Position numbers and translations under genes: made by a program | The notes under the pieces: model-generated | What the model was told of the DNA's origin: nothing | The model's database searches: none | What the model saw: the letters and a program-made list of their open reading frames with translations, nothing else | NCBI GenBank assembly: GCA_913020705.1 | Contig: CAJWBY010000054.1 | Location: forward strand, 1 to 25,512 | Direction: 5' to 3' | From: an uncultured Colwellia sp. | Lineage (GTDB): Bacteria > Pseudomonadota > Gammaproteobacteria > Enterobacterales > Alteromonadaceae | DNA length: 25,512 nucleotides | Part shown: piece by piece, positions 25,511-25,512 of the stretch | Layout of the letters: each line of letters begins with the position of its first letter | Numbering within the stretch: position 1 is the first letter of the stretch

Positions 25511-25512
25511 CT

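Overview
The window looks like chromosomal DNA from an AT-rich marine gammaproteobacterium, probably of the Colwellia/Thalassotalea type. This is inferred from protein style, AT-rich spacers and the set of fatty-acid genes; no rRNA or other taxonomic marker is present.

Positions 3 to about 11150 form a compact plus-strand catabolic block. It begins inside an acyl-CoA dehydrogenase that runs off the left edge, followed by an aminoglycoside-phosphotransferase-fold kinase, a short-chain dehydrogenase (SDR), a long acyl-CoA dehydrogenase with an extra C-terminal domain, a MaoC-type hydratase, a multifunctional-enzyme-type SDR, a thiolase, a long-chain acyl-CoA synthetase, a DoxX-like membrane protein and a quinone-oxidoreductase-like MDR protein. 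Together these could activate an acid and run a full beta-oxidation turn through (R)-3-hydroxyacyl-CoA, with no FadB-type enzyme. The kinase next to an acyl-CoA dehydrogenase recalls ACAD10/11 and the levulinate (Lva) pathway, so 4-hydroxyacyl-CoA catabolism is a plausible role. A clear terminator at 11159-11197 closes the block.

Positions 11468-20456 form a second plus-strand block: a patatin-like lipase, a CurA-type NADP-dependent reductase, an exported single-haem protein, a molybdopterin oxidoreductase with a 4Fe-4S site, a DUF1295/steroid-reductase-like membrane protein, a MoxR AAA+ ATPase, a CoxE-like VWA protein and a subfamily-I haloalkane dehalogenase. The MoxR/VWA pair beside a molybdoenzyme suggests a dedicated maturation system. 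This block is the best candidate here for an undescribed pathway.

From 20457 onward the region is accessory and rearranged. An alpha/beta-hydrolase gene on the minus strand has decayed: its N-terminal half is gone, it carries in-frame stops, and it is split by an IS1595-family element (20812-21829) with a perfect 8-bp target duplication. The IS transposase is itself broken by two single-base deletions. Beyond it lies a glutathione S-transferase gene of visibly higher GC, then a secreted SGNH-like protein with cadherin/Ig-like C-terminal domains. Two diverged copies of a repeat of about 210 bp flank that secreted-protein gene, each carrying a GST 5' end plus upstream DNA. This points to an old duplication of a GST locus in which the second GST body was lost or replaced. 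No tRNA, rRNA or CRISPR array was seen.
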